From Cyanobacteria bacterium RYN_339 (GTDB lineage: Bacteria > Cyanobacteriota > Sericytochromatia > S15B-MN24 > JAQBPE01): 45,213 nucleotides of DNA. Both the position numbers and the translations under genes were made by a program. Location: NCBI GenBank assembly GCA_028287685.1, contig JAQBPE010000001.1, positions 1-45,213 of the forward strand. Reading direction: 5' to 3'. The first letter of the stretch is position 1. Every line of letters begins with the position of its first letter. The notes below the pieces were generated by a model. The model saw nothing but the letters and a program-made list of their open reading frames with translations, was not told the DNA's origin and did not search any database. This document shows positions 33,601 through 41,730 of this stretch, piece by piece.

Positions 33601-33814
33601 CGTGGTCGATCAGGATGCCGTCTCCGGCAAGATGTACGCGAACCGCTTCAACCGCAAGTTCTTCGCCACGCCTGCGGTGGACCACCTCGCGGCCTTCTTC
33701 GATGCCGCGCCGGCCGCGGGCATCCTGGGGCAGGCCATGATCTGGGACTATGACAAGGGCAGCGTCTACTTTACGAGCTCGAATAACATGTTGGTCCGTG
33801 GGACGCTCTACTAG
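30656..33814 (+). CDS. Propeller lipoprotein D1, Vgb/NHL-like with DNRLRE-like insert
   Basis: 1052 residues from ATG 30656 with a G-rich ribosome site; the upstream in-frame extension (from 30542) lies in noncoding sequence. Signal ends LVLTAC (lipobox). Blades: DFVYVISDVGQIQRIDPTTQ, RVYLMSSNGTFFILD, then a run of Vgb/NHL-like units (NEIAFDDTGNCFAA, FSIAVDSANNAYVTTSSS, SYVAIEPGTNNIWVTNYSS, WAIAFDINGLPWVSC). A DNRLRE-like domain spans about residues 740-896 and ends RPTLNVKTTT. The final blade has DTDFGRIYVLACNCVFELPYA. Paralogue of A1, B1 and C1. A surface binding role is possible; no ligand can be named. Stop overlaps the next gene. Confidence 0.75.
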   Translation: MRPASSLLTRRIIGCLTALVLTACAAPPLQLRAPADASRGTTFSIDADAAVSALASKPNRLWQDSSMNAPRVRDALKARGAKAYSLDAAGVTWTNALGGPSSSAPAYAKVDYQNTTGPLPVAGDFVYVISDVGQIQRIDPTTQAKTTANLGVAFSKSAVMVSGDNRRVYLMSSNGTFFILDAVTLATIWSAKISNAGFVGMAPFIDYSNGGGFPLGSDERVMCLSTDGSLYMVNVKRGAGGVVTQTVAAWTSSNGVDQAAALPAWTTKVNIPFGVAVVPGSTPVCWGGRAYWGTTTGTFYRVAVNPLAPLAVPTLTSWNLAQYTSAPAPNGMACSAPPALDYDNALTVTAIFAPCGDRLCYIDVASGTVYPSPPLVADKVPGAPAQYQGALSSFPYTTVTNSYTSFDWDCVAATNLYTPTRWGSGGATAIFGTPVNCTTIKRDPIGGNMWAGQYVATPNGNVQGLTPAGSVVFTTQSNTPRVNEIAFDDTGNCFAAHGGGTALAKFNNAGTLVGSFTYPGGKSAGWPQPDHTGAVWCTSMSPGFLPGGGNNVTKFNAAGTVLFTNALANAFSIAVDSANNAYVTTSSSPATVTKYNSAGAVQAGWPITVGNFASYVAIEPGTNNIWVTNYSSNTVSKLSPLGATLGTYATPAGPWAIAFDINGLPWVSCIGATNVNKMSLTGSVLATYAIPGGGQPFELAFDGAGACWVSCSNGTYKIFDLGNLSDLFATDGFGAPGDGDDSLAALKFKIPKAAFAGKPAVSSNLQVTTATTPSIGPVETLDLYSLDNVLNATATLWLGWQTPASINMDYNNRAAINNGGQPVSTLAAITPIKDTNQTFMITSFLPTDAINTSDLANSWHTYAFNATGKALVNAAHWYSNTTAPGAAQRPTLNVKTTTTADPSTNGIQCQPLVDTDFGRIYVLACNCVFELPYAAATPDDIRNSSKIFYNLTKAGRTGGPLSGGKFLYPLGNMQQNFYGDLFVVDQDAVSGKMYANRFNRKFFATPAVDHLAAFFDAAPAAGILGQAMIWDYDKGSVYFTSSNNMLVRGTLY

Positions 33815-35183
33815 CCCCTTCCTCTCCTTGATGGTCGTAACGACGATCGCGGGGTGCATCCCCGTGGCGCCGGCTTCGGTCTTGCCGTCCCGGCACGGCT
33901 CCTTCGTGCTGGTGGCTGCCTCCGACGCCGTCGCGGGTACGGCCGCAGACGCGGCCGCGCCCGCCATGGATCCGGGCACGCGCGGCGAGGCCCCGCCTCC
34001 GCTCGCAGCCGCCGATTCTACCCCTCCGCCGATGGCGGAGGTGCCGCCCCGCACCACGGGCTCCGGCGGCGGCGGAAGCACCGGTGGCGGAAGCGTGGCT
34101 ATCGTCCCTCTGGGACCCCACCTGACGCTGGCGAATGGCCAGGTGCTGCCGTTGCCCGCGGGCGATGCGGTGGCGCTGGCGGCAGGCACATCCGGCGACG
34201 TGATGATCGACGTCCCCGGCCGCGTGCCCGTGTCGATCTTCGCGCCCGGCGCCGCCTTGACGGTGCATACGCGCGCGGCCGCCGTGGCGGACCCGCCCAG
34301 CGGGCTGGCGCATGTCTCGGGCACCGTCTCCCCGGCCGTGGCCGGCTTGGTTGTCCAGTTCCTGGCGCCGGGCCGCTCCGACTTCGTGGGCGGCGTGACC
34401 CTGGCGGACGGCACGTTTGCCTTCGACGCCCCGGTGGCCGGGGACACCCAGGGCCTGGTGCTCGCCCGCGATCCCGGCGAAGCGCCCCGCCTGGCGTTGG
34501 GACGGGCCTCGGTCTCGCCCGGCGCCGCCGCGGCGCCGCTGACCCTGACGCTGGAGGACCCGCAGCCTGCCAACCCCTTCCGCCTGCTGGGCGTGGGCGA
34601 TGGATCGCCTCCGGTCTACCCCGCCCTGCCAGTGGCGTACACCTACGACGCGGCCTTGCTCCAGGTGCTGGAGGCTACCCCCGCGCCGGCCTGGACCGCC
34701 ACCTTGATCTCGACCGGCAGCATGTTGGTGCCTGGCTACATGTTGGCCGGCTTCGATCAGCTCGTGCTGCTGCGCGCCGCCAACCCGGACCACACCCAGG
34801 GCCTGACCTTCGCGGGGCGGCCAGGGGCCTGGCCCGTGCCGATGCTGCCGCCGGACCTTACGGGGCTGGCCGCCGCGCCAGCCCCGGGGACCACGCTGAG
34901 CTGGCCAGCCGTCGCCGGCGCGGGCATTTACGTGGCGCGCATCTATGCCCCCGACGTGCCGGAACCGCCGCTCTGGGAGGGCCTCACGACAGGCACGCAC
35001 CTGCCGCTGCCGGCTGGCCTCACCGGCTTCGGGGCCGGCAGCACCTTGCAGGTCGATGCCTGGGACGTGCCCGGCATGTCGATCTATGCCGTCGCGAGCA
35101 CGGGCGGCCCGCGGCGCTTCGTGCTGCCGCCGGAGCCGAATGCCCTCGGCGGGCGGCACAGTTGGAGCCGGAAGGGCTTTTAG
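33798..35183 (+). CDS. Partner lipoprotein D2
   Basis: 461 residues if started at GTG 33798, which overlaps the D1 stop by 17 bases and gives a signal ending MVVTTIAGC; ATG 33831 would leave too short a signal. FVLVAASDAVAG matches C2 and B3. After a GSGGGGSTGGGS linker comes a beta-rich region with GTVSPAVAGLVVQFLAPGRS and LADGTFAFDAPV, a diverged regulatory-like unit. The C-terminal Fn3-like module (LSWPAVAGAGIYVARIYAPD, LWEGLTTG, GGPRRFVLPP) is clear. Coupled to D1 as A2 is to A1. Ends three bases before the convergent flgF. Confidence 0.68.
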   Translation: MGRSTSPFLSLMVVTTIAGCIPVAPASVLPSRHGSFVLVAASDAVAGTAADAAAPAMDPGTRGEAPPPLAAADSTPPPMAEVPPRTTGSGGGGSTGGGSVAIVPLGPHLTLANGQVLPLPAGDAVALAAGTSGDVMIDVPGRVPVSIFAPGAALTVHTRAAAVADPPSGLAHVSGTVSPAVAGLVVQFLAPGRSDFVGGVTLADGTFAFDAPVAGDTQGLVLARDPGEAPRLALGRASVSPGAAAAPLTLTLEDPQPANPFRLLGVGDGSPPVYPALPVAYTYDAALLQVLEATPAPAWTATLISTGSMLVPGYMLAGFDQLVLLRAANPDHTQGLTFAGRPGAWPVPMLPPDLTGLAAAPAPGTTLSWPAVAGAGIYVARIYAPDVPEPPLWEGLTTGTHLPLPAGLTGFGAGSTLQVDAWDVPGMSIYAVASTGGPRRFVLPPEPNALGGRHSWSRKGF

Positions 35184-35186
35184 GCC

Positions 35187-35957
35187 TTACTTGGCGATGT
35201 CGTTGACGGCGCGGGCCAGGGTCTCGTCCTGGCTCTGCGCGGCCTTCTGGTTGGCTTCATACTGGCGCAGGGCCGCGATCATGTGGACCATTTCCTGCAC
35301 GCTGTTGACGTTCGCGCCTTCCAACGTGCCCTGGTGGACCTCCAGGCCCGTGGCGGGCTTGGGGCCGGTGCGGCCTACGTCCTGGAACATGGTGTCGCCA
35401 TGCTTGGCCAGGTCCGCGTCGGCGTTGTCGAACTGGACCAGCGCCAGGCGGTCGATGCGGCGACCGTTGACGGCGATCGTGCCGTCGGTGCCGATCTCCA
35501 GCTTGCCGTTCACCACGACCGGGCCGGCCAGGCCCATGAGCTTGTTGCCGGCCTTGTCGACCATGGTGCCGTCCTTCGAGCGGGTGAACTGCCCGTCGCG
35601 GCTATAGAAGGTCTGGCCATTGGCCCCCTGCACGGTGAAGAAGCCCTTGCCTTGCAGGCCGAGGTCGAACGGGTTCTCCGTCTCGTGCATGTCGCCCTGC
35701 GAGAAGTCCTTGACCATGCGCTGGACCATGACGCCGGTACCGACCGTGCCGATCTCCTGGCGCTTGGTGCCGGCCTCGGGGCCCGCCCCGGTGGGGATGT
35801 GCGTGCGCGAGAGCTTCAGGCCCTTGCGCGCCTCCATGATGGCGAGGTCGCGGCGGAAGCCGGCCGTGTTCAGGTTGGCGAGGTTGTTGGCGATCGCCTC
35901 CTGGCGCAGCTGCTCGACCTGCATCCCGGCCGACGACGTGTAGAGTCCGCGGATCAT
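35187..35957 (-). CDS. flgF: Flagellar rod protein FlgF
   Basis: 256 residues, about FlgF length. N-terminus MIRGLYTSSAGMQVEQLRQE then ANNLANLNTAGFRRD; middle PFDLGLQGKGFFTVQG; C-terminus MVHMIAALRQYEANQKAAQS. Diverged from FlgG at 16384 (different N-terminus and central domain), so it is the proximal rod FlgF rather than a duplicate. Start ATG 35957 with AGGAG six bases upstream. Downstream of the lytic transglycosylase gene by nine bases, so probably one transcript, far from the rest of the rod genes. Confidence 0.82.
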   Translation of the reverse strand: MIRGLYTSSAGMQVEQLRQEAIANNLANLNTAGFRRDLAIMEARKGLKLSRTHIPTGAGPEAGTKRQEIGTVGTGVMVQRMVKDFSQGDMHETENPFDLGLQGKGFFTVQGANGQTFYSRDGQFTRSKDGTMVDKAGNKLMGLAGPVVVNGKLEIGTDGTIAVNGRRIDRLALVQFDNADADLAKHGDTMFQDVGRTGPKPATGLEVHQGTLEGANVNSVQEMVHMIAALRQYEANQKAAQSQDETLARAVNDIAK

Positions 35958-35966
35958 GGGTCGCTC

Positions 35967-36575
35967 CTACTTCTTGAATTCGTTGTAGAGGGAAAGGACT
36001 TTCTGGACGTAGTGTTGGGTTTCCTTGTACGGCGGCACCCCGCCATGCGCCTCCACGGCGCCGGGGCCGGCGTTGTAGGCGGCCACGCCGTTGGCGAGCC
36101 CGTACTTCTTGGTGAGCTCGCTCAGGTACCGCGCGCCGCCGTCCAGGTTCTGCGCCGCGTCGTAAGGGTTGGCGACGCCCAGGTCCTTGGCCGTGCCGGG
36201 CATCAGCTGCATCAGGCCCATGGCGCCGACGGGGGAGGTGGCGTTGGGGTTGCCGTTCGACTCCGTGGTCATGACGGCGCGCAGCAAGGCCGGGTCCAGC
36301 TGGTTGCGGGCGGCGGTCTGGGACAACAGGGGGCCGAGGGCGGGGTTACCCCCTCCGCCTGCCGGCACCTCCCCCGCAAGGGGGGAGGGGGCCTTCGGGG
36401 TTGCGGCGGCGATGCCTCCTCCCCCCGGGGCGGGGGAGGTGCCCGCCAGGGCAGAGGGGGCCTTCGCCATCAGGCTCTCGAACTTCCCACCCGGCAGCTC
36501 TTCCACCCGGTGTTGAATCGCGCCGATGCGGCCTTCGATTTCCCGGATACGCCCGACCATGGCTTCGATAGACAT
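35967..36575 (-). CDS. Lytic transglycosylase (SLT family), flagellar-linked
   Basis: 202 residues from ATG 36575, eight bases after GGAGGG; a GTG at 36593 is less likely. A helical N-terminus (about 1-35), a Pro/Gly/Ala linker made by inserted repeats, then the SLT domain: catalytic Glu in [30 protein letters not shown] and [14 protein letters not shown]. It cuts peptidoglycan glycan strands by forming 1,6-anhydro ends. No signal peptide is seen, as in flagellar enzymes exported by the flagellar path. Beside flgF it probably opens the wall for the rod, replacing the missing muramidase half of FlgJ. Confidence 0.8.
   Translation of the reverse strand: MSIEAMVGRIREIEGRIGAIQHRVEELPGGKFESLMAKAPSALAGTSPAPGGGGIAAATPKAPSPLAGEVPAGGGGNPALGPLLSQTAARNQLDPALLRAVMTTESNGNPNATSPVGAMGLMQLMPGTAKDLGVANPYDAAQNLDGGARYLSELTKKYGLANGVAAYNAGPGAVEAHGGVPPYKETQHYVQKVLSLYNEFKK
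36368..36439. repeat. Two tandem REP-like palindromes inside the transglycosylase linker
   Basis: The arms CCTCCCCC and GGGGGAGG occur twice, at 36368-36375/36381-36388 and 36418-36425/36432-36439, exactly 50 bases apart. They encode the linker repeats [12 protein letters not shown] and [12 protein letters not shown]. 'PSPLAGE' peptides are the familiar translation of REP-like palindromes in high-GC genomes. Insertion in the linker keeps the frame. Confidence 0.6.
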
Positions 36576-36593
36576 AAGATGATCCCTCCGCAC

Positions 36594-36667
36594 CGATTAT
36601 GGTCCCCCCGGACCCCGAGATCGGTGACGTAGGATCGTTCGACACAAGTGCAGCCAGACTTGACGGT
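36594..36667. terminator. Small hairpin between the CoA-transferase gene and transglycosylase gene
   Basis: GGTCC-CCCC-GGACC at 36601-36614, followed on the minus strand by ATAAT. A weak terminator for the minus-strand CoA genes; readthrough into the transglycosylase gene is possible. Confidence 0.3.
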
Positions 36668-37777
36668 CTAGCGGGCGTTTACACCGAATTCGGCCAAGAT
36701 TCGATCCGTGTCGGCGCCCAAGCGCGGCGCGGGGCGGGCCGGCGGATGGGCGAACGACGGCAAGTACGGCGCGGCAGACGTCAGCGTGCCGCCGCCGGGC
36801 AGGGGGCCGGCCTCCTGGCGGGCCTGGTAGCCGGGCTCGTGGAAGCCCTCGTCGGCGGTGTGGATGGCCGTGACGGGCAGGTTCCGCGCCTCGGCGAAGG
36901 CCAGCCAGTGTTCCCGCGGCTGCGCCTTGAAGGCCGCCGCGGCCGCCTCGCGGACCCGCGCGCCTTCCTCGCCTACCGCCAGCCCGGCGCCGGCGAGCTC
37001 CGCCAACCCCAGGCCCTGGGCCAATTCCGCCCAGAACTTGGGCTCGATCGCCCCCACCACCAACTTCAGGCCGTCGGCACACTCGTAAACGCCGTAGCTT
37101 GCACCGTCGCCGGCCAGCAAGGTGCCCAGCAAGGCCGGGGTCTCGCCCGCGGGCGCCCCGGCATCCGCCCAGGCCCAGGTCAGGAAGGGCAGCGGCGCGG
37201 CCGCCAACGGCTGGTCCAGCCGCATGCCCCGGTGCGTGCGGTGGCGTTGCAGCAACGCGGCCAACACCGCCGAGCTAGCCAGCAGGCCGGTCGTCACGTC
37301 GGCCAGTTGCACGTGCGGCATCTCCGTGCCCGGGAACTTCGCCAGCAGCCCGGAGAGCCCCACCAGGTTGAGGTCGTGCGCCACGCGCGGGGAGTCCGTG
37401 CCGAAGCCGGACAACGAGCAGTAGATCAGCCCGGCGTTCAACGCGCTCAGGCGGTCGTAGCCCACGCCCCAGCGCTCCAAGGTGCCCGGCCGGAAGCTCT
37501 CGATCAGCACGTCGGCCTGCTTCGCCAGCTGCCGCAGCCCCGCCGCGCCTTCCGGCGAGCGCAGGTCCAGGCAGACGGACTCCGTGCCGCGCATAAAGGC
37601 GCGGAAGCCGGCGCCTACGCCCTCCACGATCGGCGGTGCCGAGCGCATCGGGTCGCCCATGCCGGGGTCTTCGACCTTGATCACCCGCGCGCCCAGGTCC
37701 ACCAACATGCGGGTGAGCACGGCCCCCGGCAACATGCGGGTCAGGTCCAGGACGATCGTGCCTTCGAGCGGCCGCAT
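36668..37777 (-). CDS. CaiB/BaiF family III CoA-transferase or alpha-methylacyl-CoA racemase
   Basis: 369 residues. N-terminus GTIVLDLTRMLPGAVLTRML, then ARVIKVEDPGMGDPMR, LDLRSPEGAAGLRQL, LIESFRPGTLERWGVGYD and the catalytic-Asp region HVQLADVTTGLLAS are family III CoA-transferase motifs. HDLNLVGLSGLL resembles the His-containing HDINY motif of alpha-methylacyl-CoA racemase, so epimerisation of 2-methyl-branched acyl-CoAs is the first guess. It starts one base after the acyl-CoA dehydrogenase stop, which supports a branched-chain acyl-CoA pathway. A true CoA-transferase cannot be excluded. Confidence 0.82.
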   Translation of the reverse strand: MRPLEGTIVLDLTRMLPGAVLTRMLVDLGARVIKVEDPGMGDPMRSAPPIVEGVGAGFRAFMRGTESVCLDLRSPEGAAGLRQLAKQADVLIESFRPGTLERWGVGYDRLSALNAGLIYCSLSGFGTDSPRVAHDLNLVGLSGLLAKFPGTEMPHVQLADVTTGLLASSAVLAALLQRHRTHRGMRLDQPLAAAPLPFLTWAWADAGAPAGETPALLGTLLAGDGASYGVYECADGLKLVVGAIEPKFWAELAQGLGLAELAGAGLAVGEEGARVREAAAAAFKAQPREHWLAFAEARNLPVTAIHTADEGFHEPGYQARQEAGPLPGGGTLTSAAPYLPSFAHPPARPAPRLGADTDRILAEFGVNAR

Positions 37778-37778
37778 G

Positions 37779-39335
37779 CTAGCGGGCGATCCGCCGGAAG
37801 GAGCGGGCGAACTGCTGCATCACCAACGGGTTCGAGATCTTCACCTTGCCTGTCATGAAGGCCATTTCGGGGCTCTCGCGGCCGGCCTCGAGGTCGAGGT
37901 AGACCTCTTCCGTGGACTGGACCACGCAGGCGGGCTCTCCGTGCAGGCCTTCCTGCACCTGGCAGAGGGGGCCGTCGATCTCGACGGTCCAGGCGGAGCC
38001 GGGGAACTGGAAGTGGACCCGCGTGCGCAGGCCTTCCGTCTTCTCGGGCCGCAGGCGCGTGGGCAGGCTCAGGAAGAGCTCCGGCACCGTGTTGGGGGCC
38101 ACCTCCGCTGCCTGGGCGACCGGCGCCGGCGCGGCGGGCGCCTGGTGCACCTTCTTCTCGCGCGGGCGCCCGAAATCGACGCCGTCGACCTCCACCTTCG
38201 CGATGATCTCGCGCATGATTTCGCTGGTGCCGGCCACGATGGTGCCCACGCGCGCATCGCGGTAGAAGCGCGCCATCGGGTACTCCTCGACGAAGCCGAA
38301 GCCGCCGAAGAACTGCAGGCACTCGTCGGCCACGCGCTTGCTCAGCTCCGAGGCCAGCAGCTTGGCCTGCGACGACTCCTTCACCGCGGGGACGCCGTTC
38401 TGGTGCAGCCAGGCCGTGTGGTAGCACAGCTGGCGCGCGGCCTCCACCTCCGTGAACATGTCCGCCAGCCGGTGGCGCAGGGCCTGGAACTTGGCGATCG
38501 GGCGGCCGAACGCTTCGCGCGTCTTCATGTACGCGAGCGTCTCTTCGAGGGCCAGGTCGCAGCTGCCGATCGAGGTGGTCGCGGCGCTCAGCCGCTCGAA
38601 GGCGAAGGTCTGCATGATGTACCGGAAGCCGGCGTTCTCCTCGCCGATCAGGTTGCCCAGCGGCACGCGCACGTTCTCGTAAGCGATTTCCGCCGTGTCC
38701 GAGCTGTGCCAGCCCATCTTGTTGAGCTTGGAGCTGGAGACACCCGGCGTGTCGGTGTCGACCACGATCAGGCTGATGCCGCCCGCCCCGGCGTCCTTGT
38801 CCGTCTTGCAGGCCACCACGTGGAAGTCGGCGTAGACGCCGTTCGTGATCCAGGTCTTGGCGCCGTTGATCACCCAGTGGTCGCCGTCCCGCACGGCACT
38901 CGTCCGCAGCGCCGCCACGTCGGAGCCGGCGTCCGGCTCGGAGATGCAGATGGCGGCGAGCTTCTCGCCCGTGATGCTGGGCGCCAGGTAGCGCTGCTTG
39001 AGGTCGTCCGTGCCGTGGTCGCGGATGGCGTTGGTGGCGATGAAGCCATGCACCGTGACGGCCGCCGTGAAGCCGCCCATGCGCGAGCGCGGCAGCTCCT
39101 CCAGGAAGGCGATGGAGAAGAACACGTCCGCGTCCATGCCGCCGTGCGACTCGGGCCCGACCAGCCCCAGGAAGCCCATCTCGCCCATGCGCTGCCAGAT
39201 GGCGCGCGGGATGCGGCGCTCCGCCTCCCAGGCGTCGGCATGCGGCGCGACCTCTTGCTCCATGAACTTCCGAGCGGTCTCCCGGAACATGGCGTGGTCT
39301 TCGCAGAAGTACACGGAACGGGCGGGGACGGGCAT
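37779..39335 (-). CDS. Acyl-CoA dehydrogenase fused to a C-terminal SCP2 domain
   Basis: 518 residues from ATG 39335 with GAAGGAG six bases upstream. Residues 1-390 are a complete acyl-CoA dehydrogenase: ICISEPDAGSDVAALRT, GWHSSDTAEIAYENV, KFQALRHRLADMFTEVEAAR, GFVEEYPMARFYRDARV and AGTSEIMREI. The usual YEGT Glu is replaced by VAGT; a Glu in FAFERLS (about residue 247) fits the long-chain/isovaleryl-type catalytic base. After a Pro/Ala linker, residues 420-512 (PELFLSLPTRLRPEKTE, WTVEIDGPLCQVQEG, KVKISNPLVMQQFARSF) look like an SCP2 sterol-carrier domain that may present hydrophobic acyl-CoAs. Downstream partner is the racemase-like gene. Confidence 0.87.
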   Translation of the reverse strand: MPVPARSVYFCEDHAMFRETARKFMEQEVAPHADAWEAERRIPRAIWQRMGEMGFLGLVGPESHGGMDADVFFSIAFLEELPRSRMGGFTAAVTVHGFIATNAIRDHGTDDLKQRYLAPSITGEKLAAICISEPDAGSDVAALRTSAVRDGDHWVINGAKTWITNGVYADFHVVACKTDKDAGAGGISLIVVDTDTPGVSSSKLNKMGWHSSDTAEIAYENVRVPLGNLIGEENAGFRYIMQTFAFERLSAATTSIGSCDLALEETLAYMKTREAFGRPIAKFQALRHRLADMFTEVEAARQLCYHTAWLHQNGVPAVKESSQAKLLASELSKRVADECLQFFGGFGFVEEYPMARFYRDARVGTIVAGTSEIMREIIAKVEVDGVDFGRPREKKVHQAPAAPAPVAQAAEVAPNTVPELFLSLPTRLRPEKTEGLRTRVHFQFPGSAWTVEIDGPLCQVQEGLHGEPACVVQSTEEVYLDLEAGRESPEMAFMTGKVKISNPLVMQQFARSFRRIAR

Positions 39336-39360
39336 TGCAGGCTCCTTCGAAGGCGCAGGA

Positions 39361-39369
39361 AGTATAGCA
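39361..39369 (-). promoter_or_regulatory. Candidate extended -10 promoter of the acyl-CoA genes
   Basis: On the minus strand TGC-TATACT forms an extended -10 element (TATACT at 39366-39361). No good -35 is seen. It lies 26 bases before the dehydrogenase start, in the 105-base gap shared with the divergent glycosyltransferase gene. Confidence 0.45.
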
Positions 39370-39440
39370 CGCCTCCAGGCCGGCCGCTCGGCTGCCGATG
39401 ATGGCATTGGCCATGGGTACAACCTAGGTGGAGGTTCCCG

Positions 39441-40271
39441 ATGATCAACGGCAAGAAAGTCATGGTGGTCCTGCCCGCCTACAACGCGGCCAAGACGCTC
39501 GAGCGCACGATCCAAGACGTGCCCGGCGGCGTGGTGGACGAGTTCCTCCTGGTGGACGATTGCTCGCGTGACGACACCGCTGAAAAGGCCAAGGAGATGG
39601 GCATCCCGGTGATCCGGCATGACCAAAACCGCGGCTACGGCGGCAACCAGAAGACCTGCTACAAGGAAGCCCTGCGCCAGGGTGCCGACATCGTGATCAT
39701 GCTGCACCCGGACTACCAGTACACGCCCAAGCTGATCGGCGCGATGGCCTGGCTGGTGGCCTCCGAGGAGTTCGACGTGGTGCTGGGCTCGCGCATCCTG
39801 GGGGTGGGCGCCTTGAAGGGTGGCATGCCGCTCTACAAATACGTTGCCAACCGCTTCCTGACCTTCGTCGAGAACATCGCGCTGGGCATCAAGCTGAGCG
39901 AGTACCACACCGGCTACCGCGCCTTTAGCCGCAAGGTGCTCGAGACGCTGCCCTTGAACGAGAACAGCGACGACTTCGTCTTCGACAACCAGATGCTGGC
40001 CCAGGCGGCCGCCTTCGACTTCAACATCGGTGAGATCTCGTGCCCCACGCGCTACTTCGCGGAGGCCTCCAGCATCAACTTCCGGCGCTCGTGCATCTAC
40101 GGCCTGGGCGTGCTGCGCACGGCCGCGCAGTTCCGGCTGCACAAGTGGGGCTGGAAGCGGAACCGCATGTTCATGCCGGGCATGCGCGGCCTGACCGGGC
40201 CGCTCTCGCCGGAGCTGCTCAGGACAATTCCCGCTGCCGCGCTTACCGAAGCTCCTGCGCCTCACCCGTGA
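39441..40271 (+). CDS. GT2 family glycosyltransferase, polyprenyl-phosphate sugar synthase type
   Basis: 276 residues, cytosolic single domain. [20 protein letters not shown] and [13 protein letters not shown] form the nucleotide-sugar fold; [19 protein letters not shown] is the acceptor-site variant of the DxD motif with His for the first Asp; [18 protein letters not shown] is typical of DPM1-like enzymes. No membrane segments. Ribosome site TGGAGG precedes ATG 39441. It likely charges a polyprenyl-phosphate with a sugar that the nearby GT-C membrane enzymes use. Its 3' end overlaps the convergent gene by 29 bases. Confidence 0.85.
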   Translation: MINGKKVMVVLPAYNAAKTLERTIQDVPGGVVDEFLLVDDCSRDDTAEKAKEMGIPVIRHDQNRGYGGNQKTCYKEALRQGADIVIMLHPDYQYTPKLIGAMAWLVASEEFDVVLGSRILGVGALKGGMPLYKYVANRFLTFVENIALGIKLSEYHTGYRAFSRKVLETLPLNENSDDFVFDNQMLAQAAAFDFNIGEISCPTRYFAEASSINFRRSCIYGLGVLRTAAQFRLHKWGWKRNRMFMPGMRGLTGPLSPELLRTIPAAALTEAPAPHP

Positions 40272-41730
40272 CGTAGAAGTAGCGTAGCGGCCGGTCGAAC
40301 TCCGGCCGTGGCGGCGTGTCCAGGTCCACCAGGTGCACGAAGTGTGCCTTGTGGAACAAGTTCGCCATGACGTAGTCCTGGCCCCCCAGCAGGTAGCAGT
40401 GGTCGAGGTCGGCCAGCGCCTGCCTGAAGGCCGTGTCATCGCCGTGTTCGCGCAAGATCCGTGCCCGGACGCAGAGGTAGGTTTCCCAGTACTGGTCCGC
40501 CACGGCCGGGAAGAACTGGTTGTATGCGAGCGCGGTGGTGGCCTCGCGCGGGTAGGCCAGGTTCAGAATCGAGGACATGGGCACGTCGTTGATGGCGGTG
40601 TGGCGGGGGTCTTCTTGCAAGGCACGGGCCAGCCGCGCGTCGAAAGGGAGCCGGGCGGTGAGCGAGGCGTTCTCGCGGAACAACCCCACGTTCGACCACA
40701 ACAACAGGGCATAGCCTGCCGCCACAAAGGCGGGAATCAGCCGCGGTCGGTTGGCGGCCCCAAGCAGTAGCACGACTGTGATCGAGAAGATCCCGGCGAA
40801 CTGCTCGAAGTTGACGGGCATGCCGATGTGCCCGGAGAGCACTTGCACGTTGCAGGCAGCCAGAGGCGCGAGGGCCGCGGCCAGGGCCACGAAGCGCTGG
40901 CCGGGCGGCAGGCGGTGCCGGCACCACATGTACAGGGCCAGGGCCAGGAGCGAGCTCAGGGAGCCCATGGGCAGGTGGGTGTCCAGCACCAGCAACCGGA
41001 TCCGCGGCGTGGTCAGGAAGTGATACACGAGCGTTGCCGCCAGGCCGAGCGCGAGGTACGCGGCGAACAGGGGCCCCGCCACCGGCCAGCGCGCCAGTGG
41101 CCAGCGCCGCTTCAACTCCCAAGCCAGCGCCACGAAGGCAGCGGGCACACCCACGAATGGGTAGGCGAAGGGCGCGGCCAGCAGCACCGGCCAGGCCGTG
41201 CGCAGGCGCAGGGCCAGCACCACGCTGGCAAGGATCAGCATCCACGAGAGTTGGGGCTCCGGCGTGCGCAGCAGCGCGGGGGTGGGCTGCTCCACCATGT
41301 TCCACCAGAAGCTCCAGCCCGTGTGTACGCACCAGCGGGACCAGGCCTTTAGCAGGGGGTTGACCGCGCTGAAGAGCACGGGTACGGTGGCGATCGCGAG
41401 GCCGGACAGGCGCGCTCGCGCCGGGCTCCAACCGAGCTGGCGGAAGGCGGCCGCGCCGAACAGGACGAAAGCGGCAGGCACCACCAGGTCGGCCAGGAAG
41501 TTCACCCATCCGCCTGAAAGCCCCAGTTGGTGCCCTGCCACTACCAAGAGTTGGCTCGGCCGCAGCGCGGAGGCGGCCGCCCGCGCGAAATCGTACTGGA
41601 GGTAGGTGGCCTCGTCGTTGCCGTTGGCGTAGTAGATCACGCCGCCGGTACTGGCCGCCTGACATAACGGGTACGCGACGGCGGAGAGAATCAGCAGCAA
41701 CAGCGCGAGTGCGAAGAGGGGCAAAGGCAT
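40243..41730 (-). CDS. Multi-span membrane protein, GT-C-like
   Basis: 495 residues with about ten hydrophobic segments, starting [20 protein letters not shown] polar loop after the first segment contains [16 protein letters not shown], like the first acidic loop of GT-C enzymes, and a large C-terminal soluble part has [16 protein letters not shown] and [10 protein letters not shown]. No family is certain. The start ATG overlaps the ATG of the divergent GT-C gene (CATG at 41728-41731), leaving no room for a promoter between them unless one start is wrong. Role in glycan or glycolipid assembly is inferred from neighbours. Confidence 0.6.
   Translation of the reverse strand: MPLPLFALALLLLILSAVAYPLCQAASTGGVIYYANGNDEATYLQYDFARAAASALRPSQLLVVAGHQLGLSGGWVNFLADLVVPAAFVLFGAAAFRQLGWSPARARLSGLAIATVPVLFSAVNPLLKAWSRWCVHTGWSFWWNMVEQPTPALLRTPEPQLSWMLILASVVLALRLRTAWPVLLAAPFAYPFVGVPAAFVALAWELKRRWPLARWPVAGPLFAAYLALGLAATLVYHFLTTPRIRLLVLDTHLPMGSLSSLLALALYMWCRHRLPPGQRFVALAAALAPLAACNVQVLSGHIGMPVNFEQFAGIFSITVVLLLGAANRPRLIPAFVAAGYALLLWSNVGLFRENASLTARLPFDARLARALQEDPRHTAINDVPMSSILNLAYPREATTALAYNQFFPAVADQYWETYLCVRARILREHGDDTAFRQALADLDHCYLLGGQDYVMANLFHKAHFVHLVDLDTPPRPEFDRPLRYFYVTGEAQELR

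Noticed and set aside
31583-34573. 996-residue open frame antisense to D1 and D2
   Set aside because: Mirrors two genes with signal peptides and conserved modules; composition is typical of antisense frames.
16384-35957. FlgG (16384) and FlgF (35187) as a recent gene duplication
   Set aside because: N-termini and central parts differ strongly; they are the two standard rod paralogues.
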